From Clostridiales bacterium (GTDB taxonomy: Bacteria > Bacillota > Clostridia > Oscillospirales > Acutalibacteraceae), in contig JAJQIJ010000018.1 of NCBI GenBank assembly GCA_021199275.1, positions 139,156 to 203,155 of the forward strand: a stretch of 64,000 nt of DNA, read 5' to 3'. Shown here piece after piece: positions 48,312-58,083 of this stretch. Position numbers and translations under genes: made by a program. The notes beneath the pieces were generated by a model. That model ran no database searches, was not told the origin of the DNA, and worked only from the letters and a program-made list of their open reading frames with translations. The first letter of the stretch is position 1; the number at the start of each line of letters is the position of its first letter.

Positions 48312-49643
48312 TTAGATATTTGCACCCTCATACAACATTTCAAGCATATCCGCTGTATGAAACGCATTATCAAAATCGGCAATAATATCTTCTATATCCT
48401 CGATACCCACGCTTATTCTTATTAAATCGTCATATACTCCCGCAGCTTCCTTTTCTGATTGTGAAGAATGTGCAAAAATAGTTGATGCAGGGTGTACAAC
48501 AAGAGTTTTTGTGTCGCCGATATTTGAAATATTAAAAGCATATTTCAGATTATTTATAATTGCAAAAGCCTTTTCTTTCGACTCAACACGAATTGTAATT
48601 ATTCCGCCGGCATATCCGTGGGTGAATTGCTTTTGAATAAGCGGATAATATTGGTTGTCTTTAAGTCCCGGGTAATTAACTTCCTTAACATATCTGAGCG
48701 TTTTAAAATGCTCAGCCAAATGCTGTGCGTTAGTACAAATTCTCTCCATACGAAGTCCGAGAGTTTCAAGTCCGTTGATGTTAAGATAAGCGTTGAACGG
48801 CGCCAAGCAAGCACCGATATTCCGCCAAACGGAATTTCTGAGCCTTGCAGTAAACGCACCCTTCCCGAATTTAAGATATTCTCCCATAACGGAAAATTTT
48901 TCTTTGTTCCATTTAAAATTACCGCCGTCAACAATAACGCCACTGATAGCACTTCCGTTTGAATTGATATATTTTGACGATGAATGGATAACAATATCAG
49001 CACCAAGTTTAATCGGCTTTACAAGAACAGGTGTTGCGGTTGTGCTGTCAACAACAAGCGGAATATCGTTTTTGTGAGCTAAAGAGGCAAGCTCTTTTAC
49101 ATCAATAACATTGAGCTTTGGATTGCCGATAAGCTCGGCAAAAATAAGCTTTGTGTTGTTATTAATGACATCGGAAACATTGTCATATGTAAAATCATTA
49201 ACATATACCGTTTTAATACCGAACGCTTCCAAATCGTGAAGCAAATCAAGCGTTCCTCCGTATAAACCGGTAGGGGCAACAATTTCATCGCCGCTTTTGA
49301 GTATATTCAAAAGGGTACAGGTAACCGCCGCCGAACCTGACGAACAAGCCGTTGCAGATATACCATCCTCAAGACGGGCAATCCTTTTTTCAAAGTTATT
49401 CACAGTCGGATTGCCGAGGCGAGAATATGCAAAACCTGCTTTTTTATTATTAAATATGTCCTCTAAATCCTCAGCGGTTTTATGAGCGAAAGCACTTGAT
49501 TGAAAAATCGGTACGGAAGTTGCTCCCATAAAATTTTGTTCCTGCCTTGCCGAATGAAGAAGCATTGTATTCATTTCAAGTGACTTTTCCTCTTTTTTTT
49601 CGTTATACTTTTGCCGAGCTTTGGAAATCTTTTTAAAATCCAT
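48312..49643 (-). CDS. metY: O-acetylhomoserine sulfhydrylase-like PLP enzyme
   Basis: 443 residues of the Cys/Met metabolism PLP family. SVPIFQSSAFAHKTAEDLEDIFNNKKAGFAYSRLGNPT and the PLP lysine SSSKYINSNGSAISGVIVDGG, with SVGIEDIEDIIADF at the end, fit O-acetylhomoserine (thiol)-lyase MetY. In HcyS pathways MetY accepts sulfur from the carrier thiocarboxylate to make homocysteine. AAGGAAGTG before ATG 49643. It sits between the sulfite reductase and cysN. An extra N-terminal segment of about 25 charged residues is unusual. Confidence 0.85.
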   Translation of the reverse strand: MDFKKISKARQKYNEKKEEKSLEMNTMLLHSARQEQNFMGATSVPIFQSSAFAHKTAEDLEDIFNNKKAGFAYSRLGNPTVNNFEKRIARLEDGISATACSSGSAAVTCTLLNILKSGDEIVAPTGLYGGTLDLLHDLEAFGIKTVYVNDFTYDNVSDVINNNTKLIFAELIGNPKLNVIDVKELASLAHKNDIPLVVDSTTATPVLVKPIKLGADIVIHSSSKYINSNGSAISGVIVDGGNFKWNKEKFSVMGEYLKFGKGAFTARLRNSVWRNIGACLAPFNAYLNINGLETLGLRMERICTNAQHLAEHFKTLRYVKEVNYPGLKDNQYYPLIQKQFTHGYAGGIITIRVESKEKAFAIINNLKYAFNISNIGDTKTLVVHPASTIFAHSSQSEKEAAGVYDDLIRISVGIEDIEDIIADFDNAFHTADMLEMLYEGANI

Positions 49644-49690
49644 ATTTATCACTTCCTTAAGCGTTTTACAATTTCAATGAGTTTTTTTAA

Positions 49691-51379
49691 TCAAATAACC
49701 CAATTATCAGCGGAAAAAACAACTCTTCTGTAGGTTTCAAATTTCATCCACTTTTCGTAAAGCTGTTGTTTGTCTTTATTTTTCATATCCTCAAAAAATG
49801 ATTTTAGGTCATCGTTAGAATTTATATTTATAAAAAATCCTTTACCGTTTATAATCGGCAATCCCGAATATGAATAATCTTCAACAGAAATAATGTCTGT
49901 TATAACTGCATTCCTTATTTGAACTGCAATAGAAGAATTAAGAGCAAGAATATCGAAATATCCGGGATATTCATAGCTTTCGCCCTTGAGTGGAATTTCA
50001 TCGCCGATTTTGTAATGATTACTTTTTGAAGAAAAATTATCTACTGAAAATGTCTTTTCGTTATAGAAAAATTCATCAAACAAATAAGTTTTTGCTTTTA
50101 AGCCGTTGCCTTCAATAGAAACACAAGGCTCGTCGTCATCAAATATTATTTCGTCAACCACACCGCAGGCGGAGGTCATATTTGAAACCCTGTCTATTAT
50201 GATGAGTTCTCCGAGAGTTTTATGCTTTTTAAATTCACTTATCGGAATTCCCTCATCAAGAATAATTTCGCAAACGGCAATTTCGTTCTTCGTGATATAT
50301 GAAGCCTCAAGCTTTTCGCCGCTGTTGATGTCGGTTTTGAAAATAATTTTCTTTATACTTCCGGTGATTTTCTTAGTACCGAGCTTAATGAAATATTCCT
50401 TGCCGACGCTGAGGTGCGAATCGTCCATCCACAAAAGCGTTGCGTTAAAGCGCCTTGCGGTTTTTATACCGCTGTCCTTGGAAAGAACGCTACCCCTTGA
50501 AATATCAATTTCCCTGTTAAGAGTAATCGTGACGGGCTGACCTTCAAATGCGCTTTCGCTTTCTTTGTCACCTATTAAAATTGATTTTACTTCCGCTTTT
50601 TCATCGCTCGGCAAAGCGGTTATCTCGTCGCCTATATTGACAGTACCCGCTTCAATCTGACCCTGGAATCCTCTGAAGGTTCTGTTAGGTCTGCACACTC
50701 TTTGAACAGGCATATAAAATCCCACTTCGTCATCGGCGGTTTTAACCTCAACATTTTCAAGATAATCCAAAATCGGCTCGCCGGTATACCAAGGCATATT
50801 CTCCGATTTTTCGGTTATATTATCGCCCTCGGTAGCCGATACGGGAATAATCTTGACATTTTTGAGCTTCAGTTCATCTGAAAGAGCTTTTATCTGCTCC
50901 TCAATCTTTTCAAAAACAGCATTGTCATAGGACACCAAGTCCATTTTATTAACGGCAAACACAAAATAATTAATGCCCATAAGGTTACATATCCTTGCGT
51001 GGCGCTTTGTCTGTACCAAAACTCCCTGTGACGCATCGACAAGAATAATTGCCAAATCGGCAAACGACGCTCCCACAGCCATATTCCTTGTATACTGCTC
51101 GTGACCCGGAGTATCGGCAACGATAAACGAACGCTTATCGGTCGTAAAATAACGATAAGCTACGTCAATTGTAATGCCCTGCTCCCTTTCTGCACTGAGT
51201 CCATCAAGCAGGAGAGAATAGTCTATATCTCCGTTAGTTGAACCGACCTTTGAATCAAGAACAAGCGCTTCCTTTTGGTCGGCAAAAAGGAGCTTTGCAT
51301 CGTACAATATATGCCCGATAAGAGTTGACTTACCGTCGTCAACGCTTCCGCAGGTTATAAATTTAAGCAAATCGTTCAT
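49691..51379 (-). CDS. cysN: Sulfate adenylyltransferase subunit 1 (GTPase) with C-terminal extension
   Basis: 562 residues. The G domain has GSVDDGKSTLIGHIL, EREQGITIDVAYRYF, DTPGHEQYTRNMA and NKMDL, as in CysN, which drives ATP sulfurylation by GTP hydrolysis. E. coli CysN is about 475 residues. Here the last 120 or so (from DEIPLKGESYEYPGY) form an extension that is not an APS kinase, since no P-loop is present. It ends in YRRVVFSADNWVI. The cysD partner overlaps by one base upstream. With APS reductase AprAB in the operon no PAPS is needed. Confidence 0.92.
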   Translation of the reverse strand: MNDLLKFITCGSVDDGKSTLIGHILYDAKLLFADQKEALVLDSKVGSTNGDIDYSLLLDGLSAEREQGITIDVAYRYFTTDKRSFIVADTPGHEQYTRNMAVGASFADLAIILVDASQGVLVQTKRHARICNLMGINYFVFAVNKMDLVSYDNAVFEKIEEQIKALSDELKLKNVKIIPVSATEGDNITEKSENMPWYTGEPILDYLENVEVKTADDEVGFYMPVQRVCRPNRTFRGFQGQIEAGTVNIGDEITALPSDEKAEVKSILIGDKESESAFEGQPVTITLNREIDISRGSVLSKDSGIKTARRFNATLLWMDDSHLSVGKEYFIKLGTKKITGSIKKIIFKTDINSGEKLEASYITKNEIAVCEIILDEGIPISEFKKHKTLGELIIIDRVSNMTSACGVVDEIIFDDDEPCVSIEGNGLKAKTYLFDEFFYNEKTFSVDNFSSKSNHYKIGDEIPLKGESYEYPGYFDILALNSSIAVQIRNAVITDIISVEDYSYSGLPIINGKGFFININSNDDLKSFFEDMKNKDKQQLYEKWMKFETYRRVVFSADNWVI

Positions 51380-52281
51380 TAGAAATAGCCCTCTCTCTTT
51401 CTCTTTTCCATGCTTGCTGAGCCGCCATCGCTGTCTATTACTCGGCTTGTCCTTTCACTTTCAACGGCTGAAAGCGTTTCCTCAATAATTTCATCAAGCG
51501 TTGTTGCAGTGGATTCAACACCGCCGGAAAGAGGATAACAGCCGAGAGTTCTGAATCGAACGCTCTTCATCATCGGCTTCTCACCGGGTTTGAGCCTCAT
51601 TCTGTCATCGTCAACCATAATCAAATTTCCGTCACGCTCAACGACCGGACGAACCGCCGCAAAATAGAGGGGAACTATCGGTATATTTTCTCTTTTTATA
51701 TACTGCCAAATATCCGTTTCCGTCCAGTTGGAAATCGGGAAAACTCGGATACTCTCGCCCTTTTGAATTTCGGTATTATAGAGTTTCCACATCTCGGGGC
51801 GCTGATTTTTGGGATCCCACGCCTGAGCCGAATTTCTGAAAGAGAAAATCCTTTCTTTGGCTCTGCTCTTTTCCTCGTCCCGTCTTCCGCCGCCGAACGC
51901 CGCCGTAAAGCCGTATTTGGTCAGTGCCTGCTTGAGTGCCTGAGTTTTCATTATATCCGTATACGCTGCACCGTTGTCGAACGGATTTATGCCTTTTTTA
52001 ACTCCGTCCTCGTTGATATATTCAAGCATTTCTATGCCTAACTCTTTTGCGGTTTTGTCACGGAATTCTATCATTTCCTTAAATTTCCAGGTTGTGTTCA
52101 CATGGAGAAACGGAAACGGAGGCTTTTGCGGATAAAACGCTTTCATCGCAAGATGAAGCATTACCGAGGAATCCTTGCCGATTGAATAAAGCATAACCGG
52201 CTTTTCACATTCTGCCGCCACCTCTCGCATTATGTATATCGCTTCCGCTTCAAGCTTATCAAGATGGGTCAATTTACTCAT
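51379..52281 (-). CDS. cysD: Sulfate adenylyltransferase subunit 2
   Basis: 300 residues, the standard CysD length. The PP-loop [14 protein letters not shown] binds [53 protein letters not shown] and [16 protein letters not shown] are family landmarks. With CysN it makes APS from sulfate and ATP, the first step of assimilation. GAAAGG precedes ATG 52281. aprB lies 14 bases upstream. Confidence 0.95.
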   Translation of the reverse strand: MSKLTHLDKLEAEAIYIMREVAAECEKPVMLYSIGKDSSVMLHLAMKAFYPQKPPFPFLHVNTTWKFKEMIEFRDKTAKELGIEMLEYINEDGVKKGINPFDNGAAYTDIMKTQALKQALTKYGFTAAFGGGRRDEEKSRAKERIFSFRNSAQAWDPKNQRPEMWKLYNTEIQKGESIRVFPISNWTETDIWQYIKRENIPIVPLYFAAVRPVVERDGNLIMVDDDRMRLKPGEKPMMKSVRFRTLGCYPLSGGVESTATTLDEIIEETLSAVESERTSRVIDSDGGSASMEKRKREGYF

Positions 52282-52295
52282 AATTTTGATACCTT

Positions 52296-52613
52296 TCAAT
52301 ATTTGTTAGAACTTTGACTGTCAACGGTAATTGTTCTTATAAGACCGTTTTCATTATAAAATTTCCAGTTGAGTAGCGAGTCTTTCTTTTCGACCTGCAT
52401 ATAAATTTTTTCATCACCTATATCAGAACCGAGGAAAAATTCAATCGCACCTGTGTTACATTCCTTTAAGCAGGAAGCACATCCCCAACAATCTTTTGGA
52501 TATAATATTTCTGCCTTTCCTGTTTCGGTATCTATATCTATCAGTCCGCCGGGACAGACTTCGCTGCACCTTCGGCATGATATACATTTTTCCTTGTTAA
52601 TTCTGATACTCAT
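52296..52613 (-). CDS. aprB: Adenylylsulfate reductase beta subunit (ferredoxin-type)
   Basis: 105 residues with two [4Fe-4S] motifs, [19 protein letters not shown] and [19 protein letters not shown], in the AprB pattern. Typical AprB is about 150 residues; the C-terminal tail that wraps AprA is short here. It passes electrons to the FAD of AprA, reducing APS to sulfite and AMP. It overlaps aprA by 17 bases. With CysDN rather than Sat, and without dsr or qmo genes, the role looks assimilatory. Confidence 0.85.
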   Translation of the reverse strand: MSIRINKEKCISCRRCSEVCPGGLIDIDTETGKAEILYPKDCWGCASCLKECNTGAIEFFLGSDIGDEKIYMQVEKKDSLLNWKFYNENGLIRTITVDSQSSNKY

Positions 52614-54276
52614 ATTTACCGTACCTTTTTGCAAGCTGTCGCTCGATTATTTTAATTTCTCCGTTTTCAAGTCTTGAATTTATATATTTTAAAAAATGTT
52701 CGTCGTCCTTTTCGGGGTAAGAGAGATTTTCCGCAAAGCAATGCCATCTTGTTTCTTTCCTTGCGGAAAGGTGAGCAATCAAGCTAAGACATACTGTCAG
52801 TCGTTCACGCACCTCAAAAAAATGAGTGAGCTCTCGCATATCGCTGCAGAAGATTGTGTCAAGTTCTTGTTCAATTTCCTTTATCTTTTCATTTGCAACG
52901 GCAAGAGATTCTTGAGAATAAGAATAATTAGTTTTTATACCGCCAGCATAAGTGTCCATAACATCCTGCATTTTTTCTTCAATTGTTTCTGGAGTTTCGG
53001 TATTTGCAGAAGAAAAACGCTTACTTACTTCAAGTACGGTTTTTTCAATAAACTGATTTTCAATTTGAAAATTATCAAATTTGCCTAATTCTTTTAAAGC
53101 AGCAATTGCTGTAATTTTTCCCTCAACAAGTGCACCTGTTACATATTTTTGAGGACAGCCTCCTGCAACATCTCCTGCCGCATAAAGGCCGTCAAGTGTT
53201 GTTTTCCTGTTATTATTAACCCAGTAACCGCTTGCAGTATGACCGCCGACTACATAAGGCTCCGTACCCTCTATTTCTACATTTTCGCTGTCGGCACTTT
53301 TTTGGGATGAAACCCATTTAAGCGTTTGTGACGGTGCCATATTCAAATATGCTTTTTCCAAATCTTCTGCTTGCTCTGCAGTAATTGAGTCGGTTTTTAA
53401 ATAGCACGGGCCTCTGCCGGATTTATTTTCCTCAACCGTGCCCCAAAGTCTTTGAGAAGTGGTAAGACCGTATTTATTTTCATAGACCTCGCCGAGTGAA
53501 TTTATCTGTTTAGCGCCAACTCCCTGAGCAAGAGTTCCCGTCGGTGCTATAGTATCCTTACATCTTAGTGCTATAAAACGCATTTCAAATGTTGTCATTT
53601 CAGCACCGGCTCGTATCCCCATAGCGTATCCCGCACCTGTATTAAAAGGGCAGTACCACATCTTATGCCGTGAAAATCCGGGATTGTTCGGTTTGTAAAG
53701 TCCTGCCGCTCCGCCGGTACATATTATATTTTCTTTTGCGGAAATAAAATAAAGTTTTTCTTCATTGACACTGTTACCCCAAGCACCGATAACTCTGTTG
53801 CCATAGGTAACATAATCAACGATATTAAGATTATTTATCACGGTTACATTATCAAGCTTTTTCACTGCATTTGCCAAAATCGGCTTTATGTTTTCGCCGT
53901 TGATTTTTATGTTTCTGTTGCCTCTGCTGACATATTCACCGTTTTCGTCTTTAAGTATTACAAGTCCGAGTGATTCTAATTTTTCAGTTACTTCATTAAG
54001 ACGCTTGCTCATTGATAAAAGCAAGTCCTCTCTCGCAATACCGTGAGCGTCCGCAGTTGCATAGTCAACATAAAAATCGGGGGTATGACCTTTTGTAATA
54101 TATGCGTTGAGTGCATTTACGCCTGCCGCAAGGCATCCGCTTCGCTTGATGTTGGCTTTTTCGGCGATGATTATTTTTGTTCTCGGCGATTGCTCAGATG
54201 CTGTAATTGCGGCAAAGCAGCCTGCCGTACCGCCACCGATAATCAAAACATCTGTTTGCAATTTTTGATAATCCAT
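52597..54276 (-). CDS. aprA: Adenylylsulfate reductase alpha subunit (flavoprotein)
   Basis: 559 residues of the fumarate-reductase/AprA flavoprotein family. The FAD motif LIIGGGTAGCFAAITA is followed by EKANIKRSGCLAAGVNALNAYI, diagnostic of AprA rather than FrdA/SdhA. WYCPFNTGAGYAMGIRAGAEMT, ALRCKDTIAPTG and GYWVNNNRKTTLDGLYAAGDVAGG complete the pattern. Somewhat shorter than dissimilatory AprA. It is the first gene of the sulfate operon, with a promoter and palindrome upstream. It is assigned to APS reduction because cysDN follow. Confidence 0.88.
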   Translation of the reverse strand: MDYQKLQTDVLIIGGGTAGCFAAITASEQSPRTKIIIAEKANIKRSGCLAAGVNALNAYITKGHTPDFYVDYATADAHGIAREDLLLSMSKRLNEVTEKLESLGLVILKDENGEYVSRGNRNIKINGENIKPILANAVKKLDNVTVINNLNIVDYVTYGNRVIGAWGNSVNEEKLYFISAKENIICTGGAAGLYKPNNPGFSRHKMWYCPFNTGAGYAMGIRAGAEMTTFEMRFIALRCKDTIAPTGTLAQGVGAKQINSLGEVYENKYGLTTSQRLWGTVEENKSGRGPCYLKTDSITAEQAEDLEKAYLNMAPSQTLKWVSSQKSADSENVEIEGTEPYVVGGHTASGYWVNNNRKTTLDGLYAAGDVAGGCPQKYVTGALVEGKITAIAALKELGKFDNFQIENQFIEKTVLEVSKRFSSANTETPETIEEKMQDVMDTYAGGIKTNYSYSQESLAVANEKIKEIEQELDTIFCSDMRELTHFFEVRERLTVCLSLIAHLSARKETRWHCFAENLSYPEKDDEHFLKYINSRLENGEIKIIERQLAKRYGKYEYQN

Positions 54277-54336
54277 AATAATCACCATAGTCTTTTTTAA
54301 TTAAATAGAAAAATGCAATTTATAGATACGACTTTT

Positions 54337-54353
54337 CCTATCAACTTAGTAGG
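54337..54353. promoter_or_regulatory. Palindromic operator-like site at the aprA promoter
   Basis: CCTATCAACTTAGTAGG lies about 10 to 25 bases after the predicted transcription start. A site alike at 13 of 17 positions (CCTATTGACAAAGTAGG on the minus strand) overlaps the promoter of the other operon at 63678-63694. The CCTA...TAGG ends are fully conserved. A dimeric regulator, perhaps of the Rrf2 type common in cysteine control, is inferred. Confidence 0.6.
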
Positions 54354-54368
54354 CTTTGAATATCAAAT

Positions 54369-54397
54369 ATAATAATCTATTAGGAATAAAATGTCAA
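54369..54397 (-). promoter_or_regulatory. Promoter of the sulfate-assimilation operon
   Basis: On the minus strand TTGACA (54392-54397), 17 bases and TATTAT (54369-54374). No terminator separates it from hemL, so read-through from the siroheme operon is also possible. Confidence 0.75.
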
Positions 54398-54427
54398 TAA
54401 AAATGTCAATAGCAAAAATAAAAAACA

Positions 54428-55693
54428 TTAAACAATATTTTTCAGACGTTTAATTGCCAAAACAGTTTTTTCAATTTCTTTTTCCCCGTGACAAGCTGAG
54501 ATAAACATAGCTTCAAATCTGCTCGGTGCAATATATATTCCGCTTTCGAGCATTTGATTAAAGTATAGGCAAAAAGCGTTTTGGTCGGATTTTAGAGTAT
54601 CGTTATAGTTTGTAACTTTATTTTTTGTAAAAAATACGCTTAGAAGCGAGCCGACACGATTTACATTGATACCTTTTTCTTTGTATGCTTTCTCAAGTGC
54701 TGCACCGCTTTCATCAATTCTGCGGTAAATGTCGGGATTTTCCTTTAATATTTTCAGAGTTTGGATACCTGCCGTTACCGCAATCGGATTACCTGAAAGA
54801 GTTCCTGCCTGATATACATTACCGACAGGAGCAACACACTGCATAATATCAGCCCTGCCGGCATATGCTGCAAGCGGCATTCCTCCGCCTACGATTTTGC
54901 CGAGAGTTACCAAATCCGGTGTTACGCCGTAATATTCTCCTGCTCCGCCATATGATAAACGAAAACCTGTTATAACCTCGTCAAAAATCAGAATAGCATT
55001 ATTTTTTGTGCAAATTTCCCTTAAAAATTCAAGAAAGCCCTTTTTAGGCTCAACTACTCCCATATTTGCGGCGACAGGCTCAACAATGAGTGCCGCTATA
55101 TCGTCATTATTTTTAAATATAAGCTCCACGGACTTCTCATCATTATAATCGGCAAGAAGAGTATTTTTAATATACCCCTCGGGCACTCCCGAACTATCCG
55201 CAACACTTTCGGTAAGCAGACCGCTGCCAGCCTTTACAAGCAGACCGTCGCTGTGGCCGTGGTAATTTCCTTTGAATTTTATGATTTTATTTTTACCGGT
55301 ATAACCTCTTGCAAGGCGGATTGCACTCATAACCGCCTCCGTTCCACTTGAAACAAGGCGTACTTGCTCTGCACACGAAACCGCATCGCAAATCATTTCG
55401 GCAAGCTCTGTTTCTTTTTTAGTCGGGGCGCCGAACGTCAGACCTTTATCACATTCGCTCTTAACGGCATTGATAACTCTGCTGTCTGCGTGCCCTAAAA
55501 TACACGGCCCCCAGCTACCAACATAATCTATAAATTCATTGCCATCCTCGTCATAGATATATGCACCTTTAGCTCGGTCTATAAAAAGAGGATTGCCATT
55601 TACGGACTGAAATGCACGAACCGGGCTGTTTACTCCTCCGGGTATATATTTTTTCGCTTTTTCAAAATATTCTTCTGACTTAGTATTATTCAC
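54428..55693 (-). CDS. hemL: Glutamate-1-semialdehyde 2,1-aminomutase
   Basis: 421 residues. KYIPGGVNSPVRAFQSV, GHADSRVI, LVSSGTEAVMSAIRLARG, IKFKGNYHGHSDGLLVKAGSG, LIFDEVITGFRL and the PLP lysine LVTLGKIVGGGMPLAAYAG are standard HemL motifs. It makes 5-aminolevulinate from glutamate-1-semialdehyde in the C5 pathway. It overlaps hemB by eight bases and is the last gene of the siroheme operon. Confidence 0.96.
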   Translation of the reverse strand: MNNTKSEEYFEKAKKYIPGGVNSPVRAFQSVNGNPLFIDRAKGAYIYDEDGNEFIDYVGSWGPCILGHADSRVINAVKSECDKGLTFGAPTKKETELAEMICDAVSCAEQVRLVSSGTEAVMSAIRLARGYTGKNKIIKFKGNYHGHSDGLLVKAGSGLLTESVADSSGVPEGYIKNTLLADYNDEKSVELIFKNNDDIAALIVEPVAANMGVVEPKKGFLEFLREICTKNNAILIFDEVITGFRLSYGGAGEYYGVTPDLVTLGKIVGGGMPLAAYAGRADIMQCVAPVGNVYQAGTLSGNPIAVTAGIQTLKILKENPDIYRRIDESGAALEKAYKEKGINVNRVGSLLSVFFTKNKVTNYNDTLKSDQNAFCLYFNQMLESGIYIAPSRFEAMFISACHGEKEIEKTVLAIKRLKNIV

Positions 55694-56648
55694 TTAACCA
55701 CCTCGCAATATCAAGTGCGTGGTAGGTGATAATTCTATCTGCACCGGCACGCTTCAGCGATAACATATTTTCAAGAACAATGCGCTTTTCATCTATAAAT
55801 CCTTTTTCGGCTGCGGTTTTCACCATTGCGTATTCTCCGCTTACATTGTAGGCGATTAAAGGCACATCAAACGCTTTCCTTGCAGATGATAAAATGTCAC
55901 CGTAAGCAAGTGCCGGCTTTATAATAATCATATCGGCACCTTCGGCTAAATCCTGCTTGATTTCAGCCATTGCTTCTCTGCCGTTTGCGGGATCCATTTG
56001 ATATGATTTTCTGTCACCGAAGCAAGGGGAAGACCCTGCCGCATCACGAAACGGGCCGTAATAAGCGGAAGCAAATTTTGCGCTGTAGCTCATAATGGGA
56101 GTATTAATGAATCCGCTTTTGTCAAGAGCTTCTCGAATTGCTTCAACTCTGCCGTCCATCATATCGGACGGCGCTATTATGTCAGCACCTGATTTTGCGA
56201 GCGAAACTGCTGTTGCGGCAAGCAATGGCAAAGTCTCGTCATTTAAAATCTCATTGCCTTTCACAATCCCGCAATGGCCGTGAGATGTGTATTCGCAAAG
56301 ACAAACATCGGCAATAATTAAAATACTCGGATATTTTTCTTTTATATATCTTATCGCTCTTTGAGTTATTCCGTTTTCGTCATATGCTCCGCTTGCCTTT
56401 TCGTCCTTATGCGACGGTATACCGAAGATGAGAAGTAAGTGAATTTTTTTTGAAACAACCTCATCTAATATTTCATCGAGCCTGTCAATGCTGTAACGAA
56501 AAATACCCGGCATTGATTCAATAGGTTCTTTAATGTTTTTTTCGTCTTTGACAAAAATAGGATATATTAAATCATCTGTACTTATTCTGTTTTCGCGCAC
56601 AAAAGAACGCATTTGTTCATTCTGTCTCAGTTTTCTGAATCTTTTCAT
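55686..56648 (-). CDS. hemB: Delta-aminolevulinic acid dehydratase (porphobilinogen synthase)
   Basis: 320 residues, standard length. ISTDDLIYPIFV, DVCLCEYTSHGHCGIV (metal-binding cysteines), SDMMDGRVEAIREAL, the Schiff-base lysines MSYSAKFASAYYGPFR and MIIKPALAYGD, and YNVSGEYAM identify it. It condenses two 5-aminolevulinates. It overlaps cobA-hemD by 32 bases and hemL by eight, so translation is coupled. Confidence 0.96.
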   Translation of the reverse strand: MKRFRKLRQNEQMRSFVRENRISTDDLIYPIFVKDEKNIKEPIESMPGIFRYSIDRLDEILDEVVSKKIHLLLIFGIPSHKDEKASGAYDENGITQRAIRYIKEKYPSILIIADVCLCEYTSHGHCGIVKGNEILNDETLPLLAATAVSLAKSGADIIAPSDMMDGRVEAIREALDKSGFINTPIMSYSAKFASAYYGPFRDAAGSSPCFGDRKSYQMDPANGREAMAEIKQDLAEGADMIIIKPALAYGDILSSARKAFDVPLIAYNVSGEYAMVKTAAEKGFIDEKRIVLENMLSLKRAGADRIITYHALDIARWLSE

Positions 56649-58083
56649 TTTTCTTATCCTCCGAAATTGCTTTGACTATGCCGTCGGCGGTTTGTTCTTT
56701 AGCAATAATAATTTTTCTGTCGGTATACTTTTTAAGCCTTTGAGCCGTAACACTGCCGATACAAATGGGCTTTGAATTATTAAATTTTAAGCCGTTTTCA
56801 AAAAAAGCATGAACACCATCGGCACTTGAAAATGTAATATAATCCGTATTTACATTGTAATTTTGCGAAATCGGCTCGGTCGTATAAATATGAACATCGT
56901 CATATGGTATATTTGCTTTTTTTAAATAGAAAGGTAAATCAGCAGAACCTTTTGCCGAGCGTAAAATCAAAACTCTGTCATTATGAGAAAGCGCTAAATC
57001 AAGATACTTGCCCATAGCCTCGGCTGTAAATTTTTCGGGTATGAAATCCGCATAAAGACCGTATTTTGCAAGCTCGTTTGCACATTGGGTTCCGATGCAG
57101 GCAAATTTTAAATTAAAAAGCTTTCTTAAATCAATTTCATTTTGCTTTAAAAAGCTGAAAAACAGCTCAACTCCTTTTGCACTTGTAAATGCAACGCAGG
57201 TGTATTTTGAAAAATCATTTGGGATATTTTCCGTAAGCGATACGATTTTTAAATTTGTTCTTTTTTGTGTATAAGCACCGAGAGAATTTAGCTTTTTACA
57301 GAGCTTTGATGAAAAATTTTCACTGCCTGTTACGGTTACGCTCACGCCCTTTAAAGGCAAAATATCATTGTTGCAAAGGTGCATTGACGATACTGCACCG
57401 ACAATAAAAATTGCAGGAGTTTCGGCATTTTTGCTTTTTTCGGCAATATTATCAAGCGTACCGTCAATTCTTTTTTCATCGGGATAGTATCCTCTTGAAA
57501 GCAAAGAACACGGTGTATTTTTGTTTTTTCCGTTCTCAATTAAAGAAGCACAAATTTTATCAACATTATGTAAAGACATAAGGAAAATCAGCGTACCGTT
57601 AAGTCCGGCAAGAGCAGTGTAATTTTCATTTGCTTCATCAGCCGAACTTCCCGTTACTACCGTAAAGGACTGAGAAATGCCACGATGCGTTACAGGTATG
57701 CCGAAATGTTCGGGAATTGCAACAGCAGAGGTTACACCGCAAATCGTTTGACAAGGTATATTTTCTTTTTCAAGAGCAATAAATTCTTCCGCCCCTCTGC
57801 CGAAGACAAAGCTGTCGCCGCCCTTCAGGCGAACCACATTCTTATTTTCTTTTGCTTTTTCAATCAGTATACTGTTGATTTCTTCTTGATTTTTGCTGTG
57901 ATTTTTATATCTTTTACCTACATATATTTTCTCCGCCGTGCTTTCAGCTTCAAGCAATAAATCATTATCAATCAAATCATCGTAGACAACCACATCGGCA
58001 TTTCTTAATTTTTCAAGACCGCCGGCGGTTATCAATTCTTTTGAGCAGCCTGCTCCTACAAGCGTAACAATACCTTTATCCAT
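56617..58083 (-). CDS. Uroporphyrinogen-III C-methyltransferase / uroporphyrinogen-III synthase fusion
   Basis: 488 residues. The N-terminal half (1 to about 245) is SAM-dependent uroporphyrinogen methyltransferase: GIVTLVGAGCSKELITAGGLE, VVYDDLI, VRLKGGDSFVFGRGAEE and VTGSSADE. The C-terminal half (about 250-470) is HemD-like: FTSAKGVELFF, ILRSAKGSADLP and TFSSADGVHAFFE. The fusion (CobA-HemD) makes precorrin-2 from hydroxymethylbilane and is usual in Clostridia. AAGGATG before ATG 58083; the longer frame inside hemC is rejected. It overlaps both neighbours. Confidence 0.94.
   Translation of the reverse strand: MDKGIVTLVGAGCSKELITAGGLEKLRNADVVVYDDLIDNDLLLEAESTAEKIYVGKRYKNHSKNQEEINSILIEKAKENKNVVRLKGGDSFVFGRGAEEFIALEKENIPCQTICGVTSAVAIPEHFGIPVTHRGISQSFTVVTGSSADEANENYTALAGLNGTLIFLMSLHNVDKICASLIENGKNKNTPCSLLSRGYYPDEKRIDGTLDNIAEKSKNAETPAIFIVGAVSSMHLCNNDILPLKGVSVTVTGSENFSSKLCKKLNSLGAYTQKRTNLKIVSLTENIPNDFSKYTCVAFTSAKGVELFFSFLKQNEIDLRKLFNLKFACIGTQCANELAKYGLYADFIPEKFTAEAMGKYLDLALSHNDRVLILRSAKGSADLPFYLKKANIPYDDVHIYTTEPISQNYNVNTDYITFSSADGVHAFFENGLKFNNSKPICIGSVTAQRLKKYTDRKIIIAKEQTADGIVKAISEDKKNEKIQKTETE

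Noticed and set aside
49691..50090. APS kinase domain in CysN
   Set aside because: No P-loop or other APS kinase motif in the extension; APS reductase in the operon makes PAPS unnecessary.
52597..54276. Dissimilatory sulfate reduction
   Set aside because: No sat, dsrAB, dsrC or qmo genes; CysDN, MetY and siroheme genes point to assimilation.
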